Part shown: piece by piece, positions 8,982 through 18,251 of the stretch | Position numbering within the stretch: position 1 is the stretch's first letter | Layout of the letters: each line of letters opens with the position of its first letter | Assembly (NCBI GenBank): GCA_017411325.1 | Contig: JAFQQJ010000039.1 | Coordinates: 183,361 to 247,360, forward strand | DNA: 64,000 nt | From: Clostridia bacterium | GTDB lineage: Bacteria > Bacillota > Clostridia > CAKSNL01 > HGM11501 | Reading direction: 5' to 3' | Program-made: the position numbers and the translations under genes | Notes under the pieces: model-generated | What the model saw: only the letters and a program-made list of their open reading frames with translations | Database searches by the model: none | Told to the model about the DNA's origin: nothing

Positions 8982-9039
8982 CCCGACGTATCTATATACG
9001 CCTTCGGGCAAATCTCGAAAAGTCTGAAACAGACTTTTC
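8982..9039. repeat. two-hairpin non-coding element of unknown nature
   Basis: The first hairpin pairs CCCGA (8982-8986) with TCGGG (9004-9008) and then CGTAT (8987-8991) with ATACG (8996-9000), leaving CCT (9001-9003) as a bulge. The second pairs GAAAAGTCTG (9017-9026) with CAGACTTTTC (9030-9039) around AAA. It is more GC-rich than the surrounding spacer, sits between two terminators and is not part of either. It could be a REP/MITE-like repeat or a small RNA. There is no second copy in the window. Confidence 0.45.
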
Positions 9040-9084
9040 TCAACTCGGTATGTCCATTCTGAAGCATTTTTTCCTATCTCCTAA

Positions 9085-9115
9085 AAAAGGAACTGTATGA
9101 TATACAGTTCCTTTT
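9085..9115 (-). terminator. terminator of the AraC regulator gene
   Basis: A 14-bp stem (AAAAGGAACTGTAT with its complement) around GAT, ending in a T run when read on the minus strand. It overlaps the stop codon of the AraC gene that runs leftwards into it. Confidence 0.88.
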
Positions 9116-9911
9116 AATATGTCTTTTTATGCTGCATAGGCGAAAGCCCGCCTTGCTTTTTGAAAGCAACCGTGAAATAGTGCTGGCTTGAATAATTCAA
9201 TATATCACTTATTTCCGCCATACTTTTCCCTTCGTTTATAAGCTCAATTGCCTTTAGGTATCTTAAGCTGTTATAATATTTTTTAACACTTATTCCCGAA
9301 TATTTTTTGAAAGTCTTTTTTAGGTTTGAAAGGCTCATTCCGCAGCGCTTTGCAATTTCTTCGGAGGATAGGTTGTCGTAAACAGCTTCATTTAAAAACT
9401 TAACTATAAGCTTATAGTTTTCGGTTGTAGTGGTTTTTATGTGCTTGTTAAAGGGAGTCTGCGTTTCAAGGAGAGTCAGTAAAAGCTCTTCGATTTTAAT
9501 TGCGGCAAGCTGCTTTTTTAAGGGCATATCAAATTTTGTGCCGTCTTCATAGGCTCCGAGTGCACTTTTAATAAGCTCATGTTCTTTAATCCCAACCTTG
9601 AAAACACCGTTTGTAAGGACATTATAAATATTTTCATCGCCTGTCATGGAAAATGACATTATGATAATAAGAGGATCGGTGCCCTTGGCAGAACGGATAC
9701 TGTGAAATTCCATGGGGGAATAGAATATCATTTCGCCCGAATTCAATTCATAAATTCTGTCCTCCTCAAACACATCCATGGTTCCTTCAATTACATATAA
9801 AAATTCCCAGAAATCGTGCCTTTCTCCCGTAAAAATAAAGGAACTGTCATATCTGTGCTCAAAGCCTGAATAGAAAGAATTGATGTTAACTGTTTTCGTA
9901 ATGCTGAACAT
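9114..9911 (-). CDS. AraC family transcriptional regulator
   Basis: A 265-aa regulator. It has an N-terminal cupin-like sugar-sensing half (HDFWEFLYVIEG near residues 30-42, then ELNSGEMIFYSP) and a C-terminal double helix-turn-helix (EEIAKRCGMSLSNLKKTFK, then ISDILNYSSQHYFTVAFKK). An in-frame extension to 10019 exists, but the ATG at 9911 has GGAGG 5 nt upstream. It is divergent from the oxidoreductase at 10035 across a 123-nt gap and most likely controls it. It could also act on the isomerase at 7997 or the cassette at 11176. Confidence 0.9.
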   Translation of the reverse strand: MFSITKTVNINSFYSGFEHRYDSSFIFTGERHDFWEFLYVIEGTMDVFEEDRIYELNSGEMIFYSPMEFHSIRSAKGTDPLIIIMSFSMTGDENIYNVLTNGVFKVGIKEHELIKSALGAYEDGTKFDMPLKKQLAAIKIEELLLTLLETQTPFNKHIKTTTTENYKLIVKFLNEAVYDNLSSEEIAKRCGMSLSNLKKTFKKYSGISVKKYYNSLRYLKAIELINEGKSMAEISDILNYSSQHYFTVAFKKQGGLSPMQHKKTY

Positions 9912-9974
9912 AAAGCCTCCGTAAGTGTCTAAAATAATAAAAAATATATCTTTTATTACATTGTTTTTTACTTT

Positions 9975-10005
9975 TTGATATAGTATTATTAATTTATCAT
10001 ATAAT
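9975..10005 (+). promoter_or_regulatory. possible promoter for the oxidoreductase gene
   Basis: A perfect TATAAT at 10000-10005 with TTGATA at 9975-9980. The 19-nt spacer is longer than ideal, which would fit a promoter that needs the divergent AraC activator. Confidence 0.4.
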
Positions 10006-10034
10006 TTAAATAAAGTCAAGAAAGGATTTTGATT

Positions 10035-11045
10035 ATGCTTAAATACGGTTTAATCGGTATGGGCGGACTTGGAAAGCTCCACCTTTCAAATCTTGACAAG
10101 ATAGGAAAAAAACGCGGTGATATATGCCTTAAGGCAATCTGCGGTGCAACAAAAGAGGATTTGAAAAAAAGCGTAGGTCTTAATATCGGAACAGTTGATG
10201 TATCAAAGGTAAATGTTGACAACTGCAATTTTTACGGAGACTATAAAGAGCTTTTTGAAAACGAGGAGCTTGATTTTGTGGTTGCGGCAATTCCCACATA
10301 CCTTCACAAGGAAATTGCTGTTTATGCACTTGAACACGGTGTAAGCATACTTTCGGAAAAGCCTATGGCACTTACACTTGACGGCTGTGACAGAATGATT
10401 GAAGCGGCAAATAAAAGCGGAAAGCATTTAATGATCGGTCACTGTATGCGCTTTTATTCAACCTATTCAAAGCTTAAAGAGATTGTTGATTCGGGAATTT
10501 ACGGAAAGGTTTACAGGGCGGAATTTACAAGATATTCCCAGATGCCTAAATGGACCTGGAATAACTGGATATTGGATCCTGAAATGAGCGGCGGATGCCC
10601 CCTTGACTTGCACGTTCACGATGTTGATATGATGAACTATATTTTCGGGTCACCAAAGTCGTTGTTTTCAACGGCAACAAATAAAAAAGTGGAGCTTGAA
10701 AGCATATTTACACAGTATTATTACGAGGACGGAATGGTTGTTATAAGCGGAGCGGACTGGTCGCTTCCCGATACATATAAGTTTAATGCACAGTGTATGG
10801 TGAATTTTGAAAAGGCTGCAGCGGTAATAAAAGACAACGAACTCACCATATATACGGACGACGAGGTAATAAAGCCCGAGCTTTCCGGAGAAAGCGAATT
10901 TATATCGGAGCTTAATGCATTTATTGATATGGTAAAAACAGGTGAGAAGAGCAAGGTAACTTCTCCTGAATCCATCAGAGAAACGGTAAGAATCATAAAA
11001 GCCGAGGTTGAGTCGGCAAAAACAAGAAAAATAATAGAACTTTGA
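10035..11045 (+). CDS. Gfo/Idh/MocA family oxidoreductase
   Basis: A 336-aa NAD(P)-dependent dehydrogenase of the glucose-fructose oxidoreductase / inositol dehydrogenase family. Visible are the Rossmann GMGGLGKLH loop at residues 8-16, the EKPMALT motif with the catalytic lysine, GHCMRF, and DLHVHDVDMM, which holds the family's D-x3-H-type active-site residues. The ATG at 10035 (AAAGGA at 10020-10025) is preferred over the TTG at 10029. The substrate is unknown; sugars, cyclitols and their acids are usual. It is divergent from an AraC gene and ends in a terminator, so it is monocistronic. Confidence 0.88.
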   Translation: MLKYGLIGMGGLGKLHLSNLDKIGKKRGDICLKAICGATKEDLKKSVGLNIGTVDVSKVNVDNCNFYGDYKELFENEELDFVVAAIPTYLHKEIAVYALEHGVSILSEKPMALTLDGCDRMIEAANKSGKHLMIGHCMRFYSTYSKLKEIVDSGIYGKVYRAEFTRYSQMPKWTWNNWILDPEMSGGCPLDLHVHDVDMMNYIFGSPKSLFSTATNKKVELESIFTQYYYEDGMVVISGADWSLPDTYKFNAQCMVNFEKAAAVIKDNELTIYTDDEVIKPELSGESEFISELNAFIDMVKTGEKSKVTSPESIRETVRIIKAEVESAKTRKIIEL

Positions 11046-11047
11046 TA

Positions 11048-11080
11048 TAAGAGCCGAAAGCAAATTTCGGCTCTTATTTT
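11048..11080 (+). terminator. terminator of the oxidoreductase gene
   Basis: A 12-bp stem (TAAGAGCCGAAA with its complement) around GCAAA, followed by TTTT, directly after the stop codon. Confidence 0.9.
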
Positions 11081-11086
11081 GTAAAA

Positions 11087-11116
11087 GTCAATATTGTTCA
11101 AGAAAATGTCAATATT
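11087..11116 (+). promoter_or_regulatory. 21-bp-spaced direct repeat, likely AraC-type operator
   Basis: GTCAATATT occurs at 11087-11095 and again at 11108-11116, exactly 21 bp (two helical turns) apart. The downstream copy ends 5 bp before the -35 box at 11122. AraC/XylS activators typically bind direct half-sites two turns apart next to the -35, so this is a good candidate operator. Either flanking AraC gene (9114-9911 or 16437-17255) could be the ligand. The assignment is inference. Confidence 0.5.
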
Positions 11117-11121
11117 CTATA

Positions 11122-11150
11122 TTGCACGGAAGCTGAAATTTTGTTATACT
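11122..11150 (+). promoter_or_regulatory. promoter of the first secreted glycosidase cassette
   Basis: TTGCAC at 11122-11127, a 17-nt spacer and TATACT at 11145-11150. The start codon at 11176 follows a GGGGGA ribosome site. Confidence 0.75.
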
Positions 11151-11175
11151 TAATTACAGACAAGGGGGAATAAGT

Positions 11176-13923
11176 ATGAAAAAAACATTATCTTTCATTC
11201 TGGCAATTATTCTTGTTTTATTATCGGCGGCAGCATCCTTTGCAGCGGATATAACACTTTTACCGAAGGATGCAGCAGAAACATCCAAAAGCGGTGTTTC
11301 TGTATCCGGCGAAAAAATCGCAGGATGGAACGAGGACGGATACATAGGCTTTAAGGATGTGGACTTCACCGGAGCAAAATCCGTCAGAATAAAGGCAAGA
11401 ATAAACTATATGCGGGGAGACAACGGCGAAGCTTTCGGCGTTTATATTGACGACCCCATAAAAGGTAAGTGTCTCGGCTATATTGTTGTTAATGAGCAGA
11501 GGGAGGATTTTACCTATTACGGCGTAAACATTCCCGAAGTGACAGGTAAGCACAATCTTTACATAAAGCAGAACTATACCCATACAAACTATCTTCAGGT
11601 GGAAGAAGTTATAGTATCGGCAGATACCTGGGTTGACCCGAAGGCTGTCACTCCCGTGCCGGACGAAAAGCTTAAAGATACCTATTCCGATACCTGGGTT
11701 GCGGTTGATAATGTGGGACGCCGCCTTGCAGACTATGAAGAGGTTGGCGGAGTAAAAGAGGGCAAGCACGATGTAATTATTTTCTACCACGACTGGCATA
11801 TTCACGAAACAGAAGCGGTTAATGCAATGGATGTGATAAATGCTCATCCCGAAGCAAAGGACGATTATTATAACGAGGCGTGGCCCTCGAGCGGTCCCAT
11901 CTATTGGGGCGAACCCATTTACGGCTATTATACGGGAATGGACTACTGGCATTACAGAAAAGCGGCAGAATTAATGGCAGCAGCGGGAATTGATGCGGTT
12001 TATCTTGACTATACAAACTCCGACGCCGCATATATAAAGGCTCTTGATGTTATGGCAAGAGCGTATCACGATGCAAGGGAAGACGGCGTTGATGTTCCGA
12101 AAATAGGCGGATACCTTCAGATGGGCGGAACTCCCGAAAACAAGCTTCGTATGATAAAGGCGCTTTATTTCAATCTTTATCAAAATGAGTATTACAAGGA
12201 TTTATGGTATTACGTTGACGGAAAGCCCCTTGTGCTCCAGGGTGCTCATAAAGAAATAATTAAGGCGGCAAACAGCGAAGACACCGAAGAAGTAAAGCTT
12301 GTAAATGAAATGCTTGATTTCTTCACCTTCCGTGCAACGGGTGGCGAAGACAGAGACTATCCCGGCAGAGACAATATTTACTGGCACTGGCTTGTTCCAT
12401 ATCCTCAGCCTGCATTCGGCACAACGGAATCGGGCAGAGTTGAAATGGTAAATCTCGGTATGGCAATAAACCGCTCCTATATCGGCGAGGTTGCAAGCTA
12501 CTGGATTTTCTCCGGCAAATATGCCAAAACCAAAAACTATACAGAGGCATTTGGTGACGATTACCGTCCCGAGGCGGTTCACGAAGGCTATTTCTTCCGC
12601 GAGCAGGCATCCCGAGTACTTGACCTTGACCCCGAACACGTAATGGTTGACGGCTGGAACGAGTGGAACACCGCCAGAAGCGAAGAGCTTTACGGCTATA
12701 AGAATGTATTTATTGACCTTTATGACAATGTGGCAAGCCGTGACTTTGAGCCTCATAAGGGCGAACTTAAGGACGATTACTATATGCTTCTTACCGATTT
12801 TGTGAGAAAGTATAAGGGGGTTCGTCCCGCACCTGTCGCAAGCGCGGATAAGACCATTGATATAAATGGGGACGTATCACAGTGGAATGATGTAGCGCCC
12901 GAATTTATCAACTATTTCGGAAACTATGAAAGAGACGAAGTCGGATACAAAAAGTATAAGTCTAATGAGTTCCATCACTATACAACGGAGGTTGTAAACT
13001 CAATAGCAAGTGCGAAAATCGCAAAGGACAGCGAAAACTTCTATTTCTATGTGCTCTCGGAAGAAGATGTGAAAGAGCACGGAAACGGCTTTATGAACAT
13101 TTACATAAATGCCGACAGAAACAAGGCAACCGGCTGGGAAGGCTATGACTATGCAATAAATGTAAACGGCAAGGGCGTGGTTTCTGCCTTTAATTCCAAT
13201 GAATATGCGCTTACCGATATCGGAACTGCGGAAATCAATATATCCGGAAAGGCTCTTTTTGTAAAGCTTAAGAGAAGTCTTTTAGGAGAAACAGAAAATG
13301 CTGATTTTGAGTTTAAGGTAACGGATAATATAAAGCCGGAAGGCGACCTTATGCTCTTCTATACAGAAGGAAATTCTGCCCCCGTTGGAAGATTTAACTA
13401 TCTCTATACAGAAATTCCCCAGACGGCGCTTACAAAGGAAGAAAGAGCAGCACTTTCCGATGCCACCGTATTAAAGGGCGGAAGCGCAAAAATGATAGTT
13501 GACGGCGGAAAGATGTATGTATACGAAAAAGATACAAGAGTTACCGCATTTTCCGAAAACGGCACGGTTTATGTTCCTATGAATGCCCTTGAGGATATTA
13601 TGGGCTACGGTGAAACAAAGGTAACCTACGATTACACCAAAAACGTGGTATATATTAAAACTCACGAGCTTACAGGAAGAGAAATCACGGACTATCAGTG
13701 GATTTACACCTACCTTGGCACAAACGAGGCGAGAGTTGACGGAAAAGTGCAATCACTTTCCAATCCGGTAAAGGCAGTAAACGGAATAATTTATGTTCCC
13801 GTCAGCCTTCTTTCAGAGTGCTTCGGCTGGGAAGTAATATCACTTGGTGACGGTGCTTTTGCCATAAGTCAGAGAACAGCAGACAGAGAAACTGCCAAGG
13901 CTGTACTCGGTCACTTAAATTAA
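11176..13923 (+). CDS. secreted multidomain glycoside hydrolase, GH71/GH99-like, with stalk domain
   Basis: A 915-aa exported protein. Residues 1-23 are a signal peptide ending ASFA. About 30-150 resembles a carbohydrate-binding beta-sandwich (EAFGVYID). About 170-550 is a TIM-barrel-like region with WGEPIYGYY (~241), AVYLDYTNSD (~275) and DGWNEWN (~491). The WNEW motif is shared by GH99-like/WbsX-type families, so the hydrolase call is by analogy. About 556-745 is a CBM9/DOMON-like sandwich. About 771-905 is a copper-amine-oxidase-N-like stalk domain common in clostridial surface proteins. The gene starts a two-gene operon with the discoidin-repeat protein. A full paralogue is at 30249-32978. 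The substrate is unknown; alpha-glucan or alpha-mannan type links are possible. Confidence 0.65.
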   Translation: MKKTLSFILAIILVLLSAAASFAADITLLPKDAAETSKSGVSVSGEKIAGWNEDGYIGFKDVDFTGAKSVRIKARINYMRGDNGEAFGVYIDDPIKGKCLGYIVVNEQREDFTYYGVNIPEVTGKHNLYIKQNYTHTNYLQVEEVIVSADTWVDPKAVTPVPDEKLKDTYSDTWVAVDNVGRRLADYEEVGGVKEGKHDVIIFYHDWHIHETEAVNAMDVINAHPEAKDDYYNEAWPSSGPIYWGEPIYGYYTGMDYWHYRKAAELMAAAGIDAVYLDYTNSDAAYIKALDVMARAYHDAREDGVDVPKIGGYLQMGGTPENKLRMIKALYFNLYQNEYYKDLWYYVDGKPLVLQGAHKEIIKAANSEDTEEVKLVNEMLDFFTFRATGGEDRDYPGRDNIYWHWLVPYPQPAFGTTESGRVEMVNLGMAINRSYIGEVASYWIFSGKYAKTKNYTEAFGDDYRPEAVHEGYFFREQASRVLDLDPEHVMVDGWNEWNTARSEELYGYKNVFIDLYDNVASRDFEPHKGELKDDYYMLLTDFVRKYKGVRPAPVASADKTIDINGDVSQWNDVAPEFINYFGNYERDEVGYKKYKSNEFHHYTTEVVNSIASAKIAKDSENFYFYVLSEEDVKEHGNGFMNIYINADRNKATGWEGYDYAINVNGKGVVSAFNSNEYALTDIGTAEINISGKALFVKLKRSLLGETENADFEFKVTDNIKPEGDLMLFYTEGNSAPVGRFNYLYTEIPQTALTKEERAALSDATVLKGGSAKMIVDGGKMYVYEKDTRVTAFSENGTVYVPMNALEDIMGYGETKVTYDYTKNVVYIKTHELTGREITDYQWIYTYLGTNEARVDGKVQSLSNPVKAVNGIIYVPVSLLSECFGWEVISLGDGAFAISQRTADRETAKAVLGHLN

Positions 13924-13936
13924 AGGAGGGGATAAT

Positions 13937-16405
13937 ATGAAAAAAATATTTTCGGTATTTTTGGCACTTTTAATTGCTGCTGCATTTATTCCGTCCTCCT
14001 TTGCTTCAAACTATACCTATCTTGATAAAGCAGGCTGGAAGGCAACGGCTACAAGTACAAATCAGAAATTTACCGCAGATAAAATGATTGACGGAAACCT
14101 TGAGAGCTATTGGCATTCGGATTACAGAAACGAAAATGATATGGATAAACCGCCGTTTTATCTTACATTTATTCTCCCCGAAAACGCAACAATCGGCGGA
14201 TGGCGTTATATCCCCAGAACAAGCAACTCATCGGGAATTGTTACTGCATATAATATTTATGTATCCGAGGCGGATTCGGGAAAAGCCGAGCTTATCTATA
14301 CCGGCAGAATGGAAAACTCCTACGATACGAAGGAAGTACCGTTTGATTTTAATGTAAAGAATGTAAAAACAGTTATACTTGAAATAACCGAAGGTATGTA
14401 TAACTATGGCGTAGTTGCGGAATTTGACCTTATGACATCAGTTTCGGGACAGGGAGATAAAACAGTTTCCGAAGCATCACTCGGAAGCACAGTTACAATC
14501 GGCAAAGAAGACGAAGACGATACGCCTTTAATTCCCAAAACCGGATGGAAGGCAACTGCCACAACCACAAACAAAAGCTTTACGGCGGATAAGATGATTG
14601 ACGGTAAGGCTGATACCTACTGGCATTCTGATTACAGATCGGAATCCGATATGGATAAGCCTCCTTTCTACCTTACATTTTATCTTCCGGAAGCGGTAAC
14701 GGCAGGCGGCTGGAGATATACACCCCGTGGCGATAACAGCGCGGGTATTGTTACAGAATATAATCTTTATGCGGCGGATTCCGATAGTGGCAAGGCAAGG
14801 CTTATTTATTCAGGAAAAATGGCATCGGACTTCAAGAAAAAGGTAATCCCCTTCGGTCATAACATTTCCGGAATAAAAACGGTTATTTTAGAAATCACAA
14901 ACGGCGCATATAACTTCGGAACCTGCGCAGAGTTTGATTTGCTTTCCGAGCTTCCCGAGCAGCAGACGGGAACGATTACCGACTTTGCAATAGCAAGCAA
15001 AACCGTTGAAATCGGTACAAATAAAATCGAAGGCTATGCAAGCGACTTTTATGAGGATAAAGCATCATGGGCAATAGTTGCATCTTCTGCACACAAGAGA
15101 AATAAAGCAGAGCATGTCATTGACGGTAAAAGGGACACCTACTGGCATACCGATTATACGGATGACGGGGTTGCGACAATACTTACCAAGGTAAACGGCC
15201 CTCACTGGTTTGAAATAACTCTTCCCGAAGCAAGGGAAATTTCGGGCTTTACCTATGTTCCGAGACAGACAAGTCAGAATACAGGTGTGTTTACGGGCTA
15301 TGAATTTTACGGAGCCGCTACCGATGACGGCGAGTGGGTGCTCTTAAAATCAGGCTCCTGGGCAAGCGATACAAGCGATAAAAAAGAAGCTCTGCTCAAA
15401 AACGTACAGGTTAAAAAAGTTAAGCTTATATCTGACGGTTCTGTAGCAGACTTCGGAACCTGTGCAGAGTTTGACTTGAAGATTCCCGATGAGGAGTTGG
15501 AAACGGAAGAAAATCTTTCTTCCTATACTGAATTCTTTATGGCAAATAAGGTTACGGAAATTGATTTATCGGGAGCAACCGCATCCGCAACTTCAGAGTG
15601 GGAAAAGAATCCCGCAAGAAATATACTTGACGGAAATCAGAGGGTTGCATACCACTCCGATCCCGATGACAAGGATAAGTTCCCTGTGGTAATTACTGTT
15701 GACCTTGGAGATGTATATACGGTTTCTGAAATTGAATATATTCCGAGAATTGATGACACCACAAAGCACGGTATCTGGACAGACTTTGCCGTATGGGCAA
15801 GCCTTGACGGGGAGGATTATGTTCCCGCCCTTGAAAACGGCGCCCTTGAGATACATCTTAACAATCAGAAAATCAAGTTCGAAAAGCCTGTAAAGGGAAG
15901 ATATTTCGAATTTGAAGTAAACGAAGGCTACAGAGGATATGTAACCTGCGGTGACCTTAAGTTTTTTGAAAGAGCAGCTGATACCGATGAGAGAGTATCA
16001 GAGGTAAAGGAAAAGTATGTTCTTCAAATCGGCTCTAATATAATAAAAACCGAAATGAACGGAGTATCAAGCGAAAAACAGATAGATGTTGCCCCCTTCA
16101 TTGATTCGGGCTATACACAGATTCCCTTAAGAGGACTCTTGGAGGAAATGGGAGCAAGTCTTACCTGGGACGGCGAAAGACAGAAAATTGACATAACGGG
16201 CGACGGAATAAAAATCGAAATGCAGATAATGAACGATGCCGTTTACGTTACAAATGACAGACTGGGACGTGTAAGATATACCCTTCAGACGCCTCCGCAG
16301 ATTAAGGATTCAAGAACCTTTGTACCACTTCGTTTCATATCTGAAAACCTTGGCTACAATGTGGCATGGAACGGAGAAACACAGGAAATTACAATTACAA
16401 AATAA
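13937..16405 (+). CDS. secreted discoidin (F5/8C)-repeat protein with stalk domain
   Basis: An 822-aa exported protein with a signal peptide at residues 1-23 (cleavage near FAS). Four discoidin/CBM32-like units follow, starting near residues 34, 204, 378 and 547. Each carries a DG-x(4-6)-YWHS-type signature (AYHS in the fourth). The C-terminal ~694-822 is a copper-amine-oxidase-N-like domain (IPLRGLLEEMG, then FVPLRFISENLGY). I see no catalytic motif, so binding of glycans or cell-surface material is the likely role. The ATG has a strong AAAGGAGGGG and lies 13 nt after the glycosidase gene. The paralogue is at 32990-35467. Confidence 0.75.
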   Translation: MKKIFSVFLALLIAAAFIPSSFASNYTYLDKAGWKATATSTNQKFTADKMIDGNLESYWHSDYRNENDMDKPPFYLTFILPENATIGGWRYIPRTSNSSGIVTAYNIYVSEADSGKAELIYTGRMENSYDTKEVPFDFNVKNVKTVILEITEGMYNYGVVAEFDLMTSVSGQGDKTVSEASLGSTVTIGKEDEDDTPLIPKTGWKATATTTNKSFTADKMIDGKADTYWHSDYRSESDMDKPPFYLTFYLPEAVTAGGWRYTPRGDNSAGIVTEYNLYAADSDSGKARLIYSGKMASDFKKKVIPFGHNISGIKTVILEITNGAYNFGTCAEFDLLSELPEQQTGTITDFAIASKTVEIGTNKIEGYASDFYEDKASWAIVASSAHKRNKAEHVIDGKRDTYWHTDYTDDGVATILTKVNGPHWFEITLPEAREISGFTYVPRQTSQNTGVFTGYEFYGAATDDGEWVLLKSGSWASDTSDKKEALLKNVQVKKVKLISDGSVADFGTCAEFDLKIPDEELETEENLSSYTEFFMANKVTEIDLSGATASATSEWEKNPARNILDGNQRVAYHSDPDDKDKFPVVITVDLGDVYTVSEIEYIPRIDDTTKHGIWTDFAVWASLDGEDYVPALENGALEIHLNNQKIKFEKPVKGRYFEFEVNEGYRGYVTCGDLKFFERAADTDERVSEVKEKYVLQIGSNIIKTEMNGVSSEKQIDVAPFIDSGYTQIPLRGLLEEMGASLTWDGERQKIDITGDGIKIEMQIMNDAVYVTNDRLGRVRYTLQTPPQIKDSRTFVPLRFISENLGYNVAWNGETQEITITK

Positions 16406-16438
16406 AAAATTGCAGAGCCTTAGGCTCTGCAATTTTTT
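16404..16438. terminator. bidirectional terminator between convergent genes
   Basis: A 16-bp stem (AAAAAATTGCAGAGCC with its complement) around TTA. It serves the discoidin gene from the left and the AraC gene, whose stop it overlaps, from the right. Confidence 0.93.
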
Positions 16439-17255
16439 ATTTTTTGATGTTCTTTTTATATTTGTTGGGAGTTATTCCGTAATGCTTTTTAAATAGTGCG
16501 ATAAACCAGGAATAATCGGGAAATCCGCTTTTGTCCGATGCTTCTGTAACCGTTGCTCCTTTTGATAAAAGCTTTGCGGCATTGGCAAGGCGTTGCTTTT
16601 TTAAATAGTCCGAAGGGGATATATTAAGCGTGGTCTTAAAGTGTCTTTCGAGTGTGTTTACACTTACATTTGCTTCCCTTGAAATTTCTTCAACGGTTTT
16701 AATTGTTGAAAAGTTTTTATTTATATAATTAATGGCAAAAATTACATCGTCGGGATAGGCGTCGGAGTTTATGTATCCCAAAGTCGCATTTGAAAGATAG
16801 TCGATTAACATAAAGAAATTTTTGTATTTTCTGCTTTCTGATTTTTCGGGAAGGGTAAAAGTGTTACAAAGAGATAAAAATGCTTCTGAGTCAGAAGGAG
16901 CAATGGTTAAAAGGTTTCCTTCGCCTGCTTTTCTTTTGAAAAATATATCAAGAAACTTTTCGTTTCCTTTTACATCAAACCAGATGCAGTAGTGCTTGTG
17001 TAATTTTTCCGAATGGTAAACACAATGATGATATTCAAAAGGTCTTGAAATTATAATGTCACCGGGCTTAACGGGATAGATTTTGTTTTCGACTATAAAA
17101 GAAACATCTCCGCTTAAATTTACATAAATTTCGCACTCATCGTGAATGTGAGAATGGTTTACATTTTCATTTGATGATTTGGTAAGCTCCGAATAAACGG
17201 CTCTTATCTTAAAATCAGAAAGCGCAGGCATGCTTTCTTCTAAATATCTTCTCAT
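16437..17255 (-). CDS. AraC family transcriptional regulator
   Basis: A 272-aa regulator with an N-terminal cupin (NHSHIHDECEIYVNLSG, PGDIIISRPFEYH) and a C-terminal double helix-turn-helix (VEEISREANVSVNTLERHFK, ASDKSGFPDYSWFIALFKK). The ATG at 17255, 8 nt after GAGG, is chosen over the GTG at 17264. It converges on the discoidin gene and diverges from the permease at 17355. Likely targets are the permease and possibly the 11176-16405 cassette, whose promoter carries AraC-like direct repeats. Confidence 0.9.
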   Translation of the reverse strand: MRRYLEESMPALSDFKIRAVYSELTKSSNENVNHSHIHDECEIYVNLSGDVSFIVENKIYPVKPGDIIISRPFEYHHCVYHSEKLHKHYCIWFDVKGNEKFLDIFFKRKAGEGNLLTIAPSDSEAFLSLCNTFTLPEKSESRKYKNFFMLIDYLSNATLGYINSDAYPDDVIFAINYINKNFSTIKTVEEISREANVSVNTLERHFKTTLNISPSDYLKKQRLANAAKLLSKGATVTEASDKSGFPDYSWFIALFKKHYGITPNKYKKNIKK

Positions 17256-17274
17256 AAAAAACACCTCTTTGATG

Positions 17275-17304
17275 ATTATACAATGTTTTTCGGTGAAAAG
17301 TCAA
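17275..17304 (-). promoter_or_regulatory. promoter of the AraC gene at 16437-17255
   Basis: Read on the minus strand: TTGACT (17299-17304), an 18-nt spacer and TATAAT (17275-17280), 19 nt before the ATG. Confidence 0.75.
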
Positions 17305-17354
17305 TATAAATATGGGGGTTTGCGTGTTAATATAAGATAACGGAGGTGGTTTTA

Positions 17355-18221
17355 ATGTATTATGCAATGCTTACTTTTGCTGTAATACTGCTTGCTTTTA
17401 ATTTTGCACTCACCAAGCTTTATCAGAAAAAGAACGGTGTTTCTGAAAAAGCAGGTTATCTTTTTAATTCTATGGTAGGGCTTTTTACGGCTTTGATATT
17501 TTTTGCTTCAAACGGATTTACCGTTAATATAACCCCTTTTTCTGCCATAATGGGTTTTTCCTATGCCGCATTGGTAACCTTTTATACCATAATTGGATTT
17601 AAAATTTTAGAGGACGGGACAATGGCTTTGTACACCTTGTTTTTAATGGTGGGAGGAATGACAATTCCTTATATATATGGGCTTTTGTTTTTAGATGAAA
17701 AGTTTTCATATCTTCGTACATTGGCTCTTTTTATTATAATGGCAGGAGTTGCACTTGCCAATTACAGCGGAGAAAAGTTGGATAAAAAAAGACTTATGAT
17801 GTGTATAGCCGTATTTGTTCTTAATGGTTTTGTAAGTGTAACTTCAAAGCTTCATCAGATAGAAGCGGTGTATGATACGGTAGATACGCAGGATTTTGTG
17901 ATAATAACCGGAGTTGCTAAATTTATCTTTGCAGGAATATTGTATCTTGGAGCTAAGAAAGAAGAAAGTGAAAATAAAAAATTGCCTTTCCGCTTTGTAC
18001 TGCTGCTTACGGCAGGCTCTGCCGCAATTGCGGGCTTGTCTTCTTTTTTCCAGCTAATTGGTGCGGCAAATTTGCCTGCAACAGTAATTTATCCCTTTGT
18101 TACGGGCGGAACCATTGTTTTTTCAAGCCTTGCGGGAATGATTTTCTATAGAGAAAAAATAACACTTAAAACCGCAATAAGCATTTTCCTTTGCTTCGTC
18201 GGAACACTTATGTTTTTGTGA
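17355..18221 (+). CDS. DMT superfamily permease (EamA-like)
   Basis: A 288-aa, very hydrophobic protein with about ten transmembrane helices arranged as two similar halves, the pattern of EamA drug/metabolite transporters. The ATG at 17355 has GGAGG at 17342-17346; the GTG at 17346 falls inside that site. It is divergent from an AraC regulator, so it may move a metabolite linked to the sugar genes around it. It is the only transporter in the carbohydrate region. Direction and substrate cannot be told; export of a product is as likely as uptake. Confidence 0.8.
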   Translation: MYYAMLTFAVILLAFNFALTKLYQKKNGVSEKAGYLFNSMVGLFTALIFFASNGFTVNITPFSAIMGFSYAALVTFYTIIGFKILEDGTMALYTLFLMVGGMTIPYIYGLLFLDEKFSYLRTLALFIIMAGVALANYSGEKLDKKRLMMCIAVFVLNGFVSVTSKLHQIEAVYDTVDTQDFVIITGVAKFIFAGILYLGAKKEESENKKLPFRFVLLLTAGSAAIAGLSSFFQLIGAANLPATVIYPFVTGGTIVFSSLAGMIFYREKITLKTAISIFLCFVGTLMFL

Positions 18222-18224
18222 TAT

Positions 18225-18249
18225 AAAAGAGAGCGGCGGCTCTCTTTTT
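18225..18249 (+). terminator. terminator of the permease gene
   Basis: A 10-bp stem (AAAAGAGAGC with its complement) around GGCG, followed by a T tract. Confidence 0.88.
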
Positions 18250-18251
18250 AT

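Noticed and set aside
17296..17307. A single AAAAGTCAATAT similar to the half-site at 11087
   Set aside because: It is explained by the -35 (TTGACT on the minus strand) of the AraC gene and has no second copy at 21 bp.
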